DNA of 64,000 bases, taken from assembly GCF_001457835.1 (NCBI RefSeq), contig NZ_LN898230.1, positions 327,600-391,599 on the forward strand. The letters run 5' to 3'. The translations under genes were made by a program, and so were the position numbers. The stretch comes from Fenollaria timonensis. Lineage in GTDB: Bacteria > Bacillota > Clostridia > Tissierellales > Peptoniphilaceae. Each line of letters begins with the position of its first letter. Position 1 is the first letter of the stretch. Below are positions 57,920 through 64,000 of this stretch, in pieces. The notes beneath the pieces were generated by a model that saw only the letters and a list, made by a program, of their open reading frames with translations, was not told the origin of the DNA and did no database searches.

Positions 57920-59692
57920 ATGTCAATTGACGATAGAGTTAAAAGTTTAAGAGAATTAATGAAGAAAAACGGTATCACTATGTATATAGTTGCCACAGCG
58001 GACCCACATATGAACGAGTATCTTTCTGATCACTACAAGGATAGAGTCTTCATATCAGGCTTTACTGGCTCACAAGGCAATGTCATCATCACTATGGATA
58101 AGGCAATGCTATGGGCAGACGGAAGATATCACGTTCAAGCAGAAAATCAATTAAAGGGCACTTCATATGAGCTATATAAATGGGGTAAGCCAGGCGTTCC
58201 AACATTTATGGAATACTTAAGAGATAGCGTAGCCAAGGGCGAAGTCATTGGCTTTAATGGCAAGACTTTCTCTGAAGCGATGTTTGAAAGGATAGAGGAC
58301 CTTGTTGATGGTAGGGACGTTAAATTTGTTGACGACGTCGACCTTATTTCAGAGATTTGGACTGATAGACCTGCTCTTAAGAAGGATAAAGCCTTTATAC
58401 TATCAGACGAAGAAGCAGGTGAAAGCACTAGAGATAAATTAAAGAGATTTAGAGAAGCGCTTAAAGAAGAAGGCGCCGACCTAAGCATAATCGCTTCACT
58501 TGACGACATCTGCTGGCTATATAATATCAGAGCAAACGATATACAAGACTCACCAGTACTAATTTCTTACGCTTACATCGATTTTGATAAGGCAGCCATC
58601 TACACAGATCTTGATAAGCTTGATGATGCCATAATCAAGTCGCTTAACGCACAAGGCGTTGAAGTTAAGGCGTATGAAGACTTTGAAGATGACTTAAGAA
58701 AGATCAAAGACAAGACCATTTACCTAGACGAAAACAAAATCAATAGATACATGTTTAAGCTAATCGAAGACGACAACTACGTTATAGACGACATAAACAT
58801 CACTACAAAGTTTAAAGCGGTTAAAAATGATACTGAAATCAAAAATATAAAGAAGGCGCACATAACTGATGGCGTTGCTATAGCGAGATTCATGAAGTGG
58901 CTTAAGGAGTCTGATAAGACTGAGCTTGACGAGCTTACAGTTCAAGACAAACTTCATGAGTTTAGAGCTATGTCAGAAGATTTCTTAGAAGAAAGCTTCG
59001 ATACTATCTGCGGTTACGCTGACAATGGCGCAATCGTTCACTATATGTCAAGTGAAGAGACTAATAAAAAACTTGAAGCAAAGGGACTTTTACTTGTTGA
59101 TAGCGGCGGACAATATAAGTTTGGCACAACAGACATCACTAGAACTATGGCGATGGGCGATTTGAGTGATGAAGAAAGAACTGGATTTACTCTAGTTTTA
59201 AAGGGTTTCATCAGACTTATGAGCGTTGTATTCAAGAAGGGTACTAAGGGATCTTCACTAGATTTACTAGCAAGACTAGACCTTTACAAGCATCAAATGG
59301 ATTACCTTCACGGCACTGGTCACGGCGTTGGCTATTTACTAAATGTTCATGAAGGACCACACAATATTTCTTCTAGATATAATGACGTAGACCTAGTTAA
59401 GAACATGATTTTCAGTGTTGAACCAGGCGTTTATGAAGACGGTAAATATGGTGTTAGAACTGAAAACCTTGTTTATGTTGAAGACGCAGGCACAAGTAAA
59501 TACGGTGACTTCTTTAGACTTGAGCCACTAACATATGCGCCTATCGATAAGGACGCTATAGATAAAGATATGCTTACAGCTGAAGAAATATCGTGGCTAA
59601 ACGATTACCATAAAGCCGTTTATGAAAAAGTAAGTCCATTATTAAATGAAGACGAAAAAGCTTGGTTAAAAAAGGTAACAAGTGAAATTTAA
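57920..59692 (+). CDS. Xaa-Pro aminopeptidase (M24B family)
   Basis: 590 residues: two creatinase-like N-terminal domains (about 1-300, with ADPHMNEYLSDHYKDR) and a pita-bread catalytic domain. Dinuclear metal ligands: Asp in LLVDSGGQYKFGTTDITRTM, His in HGTGHGVGYLLNVHEGP, and Glu in SVEPGVYEDGKYGVRTENL. It cleaves N-terminal residues before proline and belongs to the long, three-domain form. GGGAGG precedes the ATG and a TATAAT box lies at 57891. The stop overlaps the uvrC ATG by one base. Confidence 0.93.
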   Translation: MSIDDRVKSLRELMKKNGITMYIVATADPHMNEYLSDHYKDRVFISGFTGSQGNVIITMDKAMLWADGRYHVQAENQLKGTSYELYKWGKPGVPTFMEYLRDSVAKGEVIGFNGKTFSEAMFERIEDLVDGRDVKFVDDVDLISEIWTDRPALKKDKAFILSDEEAGESTRDKLKRFREALKEEGADLSIIASLDDICWLYNIRANDIQDSPVLISYAYIDFDKAAIYTDLDKLDDAIIKSLNAQGVEVKAYEDFEDDLRKIKDKTIYLDENKINRYMFKLIEDDNYVIDDINITTKFKAVKNDTEIKNIKKAHITDGVAIARFMKWLKESDKTELDELTVQDKLHEFRAMSEDFLEESFDTICGYADNGAIVHYMSSEETNKKLEAKGLLLVDSGGQYKFGTTDITRTMAMGDLSDEERTGFTLVLKGFIRLMSVVFKKGTKGSSLDLLARLDLYKHQMDYLHGTGHGVGYLLNVHEGPHNISSRYNDVDLVKNMIFSVEPGVYEDGKYGVRTENLVYVEDAGTSKYGDFFRLEPLTYAPIDKDAIDKDMLTAEEISWLNDYHKAVYEKVSPLLNEDEKAWLKKVTSEI

Positions 59693-61527
59693 TGTTTAAC
59701 TTTGAAGACGAGATAAAGAAGCTGCCTAAAAACCCTGGCATTTACATTATGAAGAATGACAAGGGCGAGATAATTTATGTAGGCAAGGCAAAAAATTTAT
59801 CTAACAGAGTGAGGAGCTACTTTAGGAGTTCTGCTAATCACTCTGAAAAAGTTAAGGCGATGGTAAAAAACATTGCCGAGTTTGAATATATAATTGTTGA
59901 TAATGAGGTTGAGGCTCTGATTCTAGAGTCCAACCTTATTAAGCGTTACGTTCCTAAGTACAATATAGTCCTTCGTGACGACAAAAGCTACCCTTACATC
60001 AAGGTGACGACTAACGAAAAGTTTCCGCGCATATTAAAAACGCGTTTACTTAGAAAAGACGGAGCAAAGTACTTTGGCCAGTACCCAAACGCAGCTAGCG
60101 TCAACATTGCGATCGATATTATCAATAGAGAGCTAAAGCTTAGGGACTGTAATTTAAATATCGAGAAGGTCAAGGGCAAGATTAGGCCTTGCCTTAACTA
60201 CTTCATCGGCAAGTGCATAGCGCCTTGCAGAGCCGAGGTCACTGAAGAAGAGTACGCCGAGCTCGTTGATAGAGCGATGAAGATACTTCAAAATAAAGAT
60301 AAATCACTTTTGGAGAAATATAAATCTAAGCTCGACGATGCGGTTAAGAATCTTGAGTTCGAGAAAGCAGCCGAATACTTAAACGTGGTCAATGCTTTTA
60401 ACGACATACACAAGGAGCAAAAAATTACTTCGCCCGACGCCATCAATAGAGATGTCCTTGCTTATGCAGAAGGCATCTCAGACGTTATACTCGAATTATT
60501 TATCATTCGTGACGGGAAAATCGTTGAAAGGAACTATTATCTATTCGAAAATGAAAAGAAGACCGAGATCAAAGACATATTCAAAGCCTTTATCTCGCAG
60601 CATTACTCAGCCAACATCGATATGCCAAACGAAATCATTTCAGAAATCGATTTTCCTGATAGAGAGGAAATGATAACGGCGCTCTCAAAGATAGCAAATC
60701 ACAAAGTTGATATACACGTGCCGCAAAGAGGCGAGAAGAGATCCTTGGTGCTTATGGCGAAGAAAAATGCCATCGACATGGTTGAGAAACATGCCGATAG
60801 ATATATAAGGAAGAAAGCCTTAAAGGATATGGCGATGCAGCGCTTTAAGGATCTACTTTGGCTTGAAGACGTGCCAAATAGGCTTGAGTGCTATGATATA
60901 TCCAATACCATGGGTCAAAATTCAGTCGCGTCAATGGTTGTCTACGAGAACGGCGATATGCAAAGAAATGAGTACAGGCGCTTTAGGATCAAGACCATAG
61001 TTGGGCCAGACGACTACGGCTCACTAAGAGAAGTCTTAGAGAGACGCTTTATGAGAAGTATGAAGGATAAGGAAGGTTCATTCGCAGCGCTGCCAGACGT
61101 TATACTTATAGACGGCGGCCTTGGTCAAGCATCGAGCGCGCAGATGGTTTTAGATAGCCTCGGTATAGAGATACCAGTCGTCGGACTAAAGAAGGATGAG
61201 CATCACAGAACCGATTCGCTCGCTTATATGGGCGAGATTATAAAACTTGATAAAAGCTCGGAGCTATTCAAGATACTAACAAGGATACAAGACGAGGCAC
61301 ATAGATTTGCCATCACATATCACAGGTCCTTAAGAGAGAAAAATATCAATCAGTCGATACTCGATGAGATAGTTGGCATAGGTCCTAAAAAGAAAAAGAT
61401 ATTATACGAAGCTTTTGATGATATCGACGCAATCAGAAGGGCGAGCCTTGAAAAGCTCGAGTCAATCAAGGGCATATCAAAGACAAACGCAAAAGATATA
61501 TATGAATTTTTTAGAAAAGATACTTAA
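59692..61527 (+). CDS. uvrC: excinuclease ABC subunit C
   Basis: 611 residues. GIY-YIG nuclease domain at 14-36 (NPGIYIMKNDKGEIIYVGKA), which makes the 3' incision; the Cys cluster CLNYFIGKCIAPC typical of UvrC; a UVR/UvrB-binding motif (LEKYKSKLDDAVKNLEFEKA, about 205-224); an RNase H-like 5' nuclease domain (ECYDISNTMGQNSVASMVV, about 401-419; ILIDGGLGQ); and a C-terminal helix-hairpin-helix pair. It acts in nucleotide excision repair with UvrAB. Translation is coupled to the peptidase by the TAATG overlap. Full length. Confidence 0.97.
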   Translation: MFNFEDEIKKLPKNPGIYIMKNDKGEIIYVGKAKNLSNRVRSYFRSSANHSEKVKAMVKNIAEFEYIIVDNEVEALILESNLIKRYVPKYNIVLRDDKSYPYIKVTTNEKFPRILKTRLLRKDGAKYFGQYPNAASVNIAIDIINRELKLRDCNLNIEKVKGKIRPCLNYFIGKCIAPCRAEVTEEEYAELVDRAMKILQNKDKSLLEKYKSKLDDAVKNLEFEKAAEYLNVVNAFNDIHKEQKITSPDAINRDVLAYAEGISDVILELFIIRDGKIVERNYYLFENEKKTEIKDIFKAFISQHYSANIDMPNEIISEIDFPDREEMITALSKIANHKVDIHVPQRGEKRSLVLMAKKNAIDMVEKHADRYIRKKALKDMAMQRFKDLLWLEDVPNRLECYDISNTMGQNSVASMVVYENGDMQRNEYRRFRIKTIVGPDDYGSLREVLERRFMRSMKDKEGSFAALPDVILIDGGLGQASSAQMVLDSLGIEIPVVGLKKDEHHRTDSLAYMGEIIKLDKSSELFKILTRIQDEAHRFAITYHRSLREKNINQSILDEIVGIGPKKKKILYEAFDDIDAIRRASLEKLESIKGISKTNAKDIYEFFRKDT

Positions 61528-61547
61528 ACTGTTCTAGGTATCTTTTT
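61515..61547 (+). terminator. terminator overlapping the uvrC 3' end
   Basis: AAAAGATAC (61515-61523) pairs with GTATCTTTT (61538-61546), followed by TT. The left arm lies in the last uvrC codons. Confidence 0.75.
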
Positions 61548-61603
61548 TCTTATGTCATAGTACGTGCAAATCGAAATTGCTGTTTTAATAAACGCTTTTA
61601 ATA

Positions 61604-61814
61604 ACACAAGCAAAATTACTAGCCGAATGACGTGCGATTAACATAGCAAAAACATTAAGCATATGACGCACGTTTATCATATCAAATCCATTTGCCAGGT
61701 GACGAGCGTTTATAGTGGCAAAGCTATTAGCTAAATGATTCGCACTTAAGCAAGTGATTTTACTTATCTAGTGCTCTGCGATCATCGTGGCAAGGCCATA
61801 AGCATGGCTATAAG
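61604..61814. repeat. degenerate tandem repeat with exact 36-nt period
   Basis: Six units start at 61604, 61640, 61676, 61712, 61748 and 61784. A common pattern is CA...GCAAA, then ATT.GC, then TGACG.GCG.TT. Units 1-4 keep it best; unit 5 has diverged at its start but ends TGCGATC in register; unit 6 is cut short. A longer, weaker unit may precede at about 61562. No gene is present from 61528 to 61955. See the related repeats at 53572. Confidence 0.6.
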
Positions 61815-61844
61815 TAAAAGCTATATGAAAGTGTTTAAGTATAA

Positions 61845-64000
<2,156 letters not shown>

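Noticed and set aside
61604-61814. CRISPR array suggested by the 36-nt period
   Set aside because: The units are degenerate along their whole length with no conserved repeat alternating with unique spacers, and no cas genes are present.

Overview
The window is low-GC DNA from an anaerobic, Gram-positive-type Firmicute, most like Clostridia/Tissierellia (for example Peptoniphilaceae relatives). The basis is AGA-dominated arginine codons, strong AGGAGG ribosome sites, many promoters with a TATAAT-type -10 exactly 17 nt from the -35, S-layer homology proteins, rubrerythrin, pyruvate:ferredoxin oxidoreductase and corrinoid methyltransferase genes. The genus is not determined. Genes are dense and mostly in short operons closed by intrinsic terminators. 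No rRNA, tRNA or CRISPR array was seen.

Layout. (1) 1-3,800 is a decayed accessory island of small immunity-type genes (RraB-like, DUF2695, two SUKH/SMI1-KNR4, a DUF4259-like protein). One carries an in-frame stop, one a frameshift, and several are 5' or 3' fragments, including the detached C-terminal domain of a cation-diffusion transporter. (2) 3,850-12,800 holds an acetyltransferase, a large secreted repeat protein behind a roughly 180-nt leader containing a terminator, a DUF2254 membrane protein, a YbaK-type deacylase, and a lipoprotein pair (FG-GAP-like plus DUF3160). (3) 13,000-18,700 holds a MATE exporter, rubrerythrin, YitT, a DUF5317 protein and a CapA-type metallophosphatase. (4) 18,700-26,700 is a corrinoid-dependent one-carbon cluster: three UroD/MtaA-type proteins, a ferredoxin-ASKHA corrinoid activator, a B12-binding protein, an NhaC-type antiporter and a double-cubane-type reductase. 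(5) 26,740-27,000 encodes, on the minus strand, a rod-shaped RNA of about 180 nt with its own promoter and terminator, probably 6S RNA. (6) 27,000-33,500 holds a pseudouridine synthase, NAD kinase, a PHP phosphatase and a heterodimeric BmrC/BmrD-like ABC exporter.

(7) Two identical 1,581-bp IS1182-type elements (33,554-35,134 and 55,227-56,807) each sit in an intrinsic terminator, and the whole 24-bp terminator palindrome is duplicated on either side. An ISL3 element (36,541-38,024, 8-bp duplication) separates a YtxH/DUF948 envelope operon from its terminator. (8) 38,200-50,400 holds a YdjY-like lipoprotein, a phosphodiesterase, a nitroreductase, copA - class I aldolase - copZ - M42 peptidase, GlcNAc uptake and use (PTS IIBC, nagA) joined to ptsI-ptsH, and a formate/nitrite channel. 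(9) 50,400-64,000 holds two divergent SLH proteins, DUF1846, DegV, an Xaa-Pro aminopeptidase, uvrC, a 36-nt-period degenerate tandem repeat, and the start of nifJ, which runs off the window.

How the genes fit together: GlcNAc enters and is phosphorylated by the PTS, and NagA and aldolase feed glycolysis. NifJ makes acetyl-CoA and reduced ferredoxin, and the FNT channel may export formate. The corrinoid cluster could use reduced ferredoxin to move methyl groups from an unknown methylated compound. The most unusual observations are the terminator-targeting IS, the corrinoid plus double-cubane cluster, the attenuator-like leader and the decaying immunity island.
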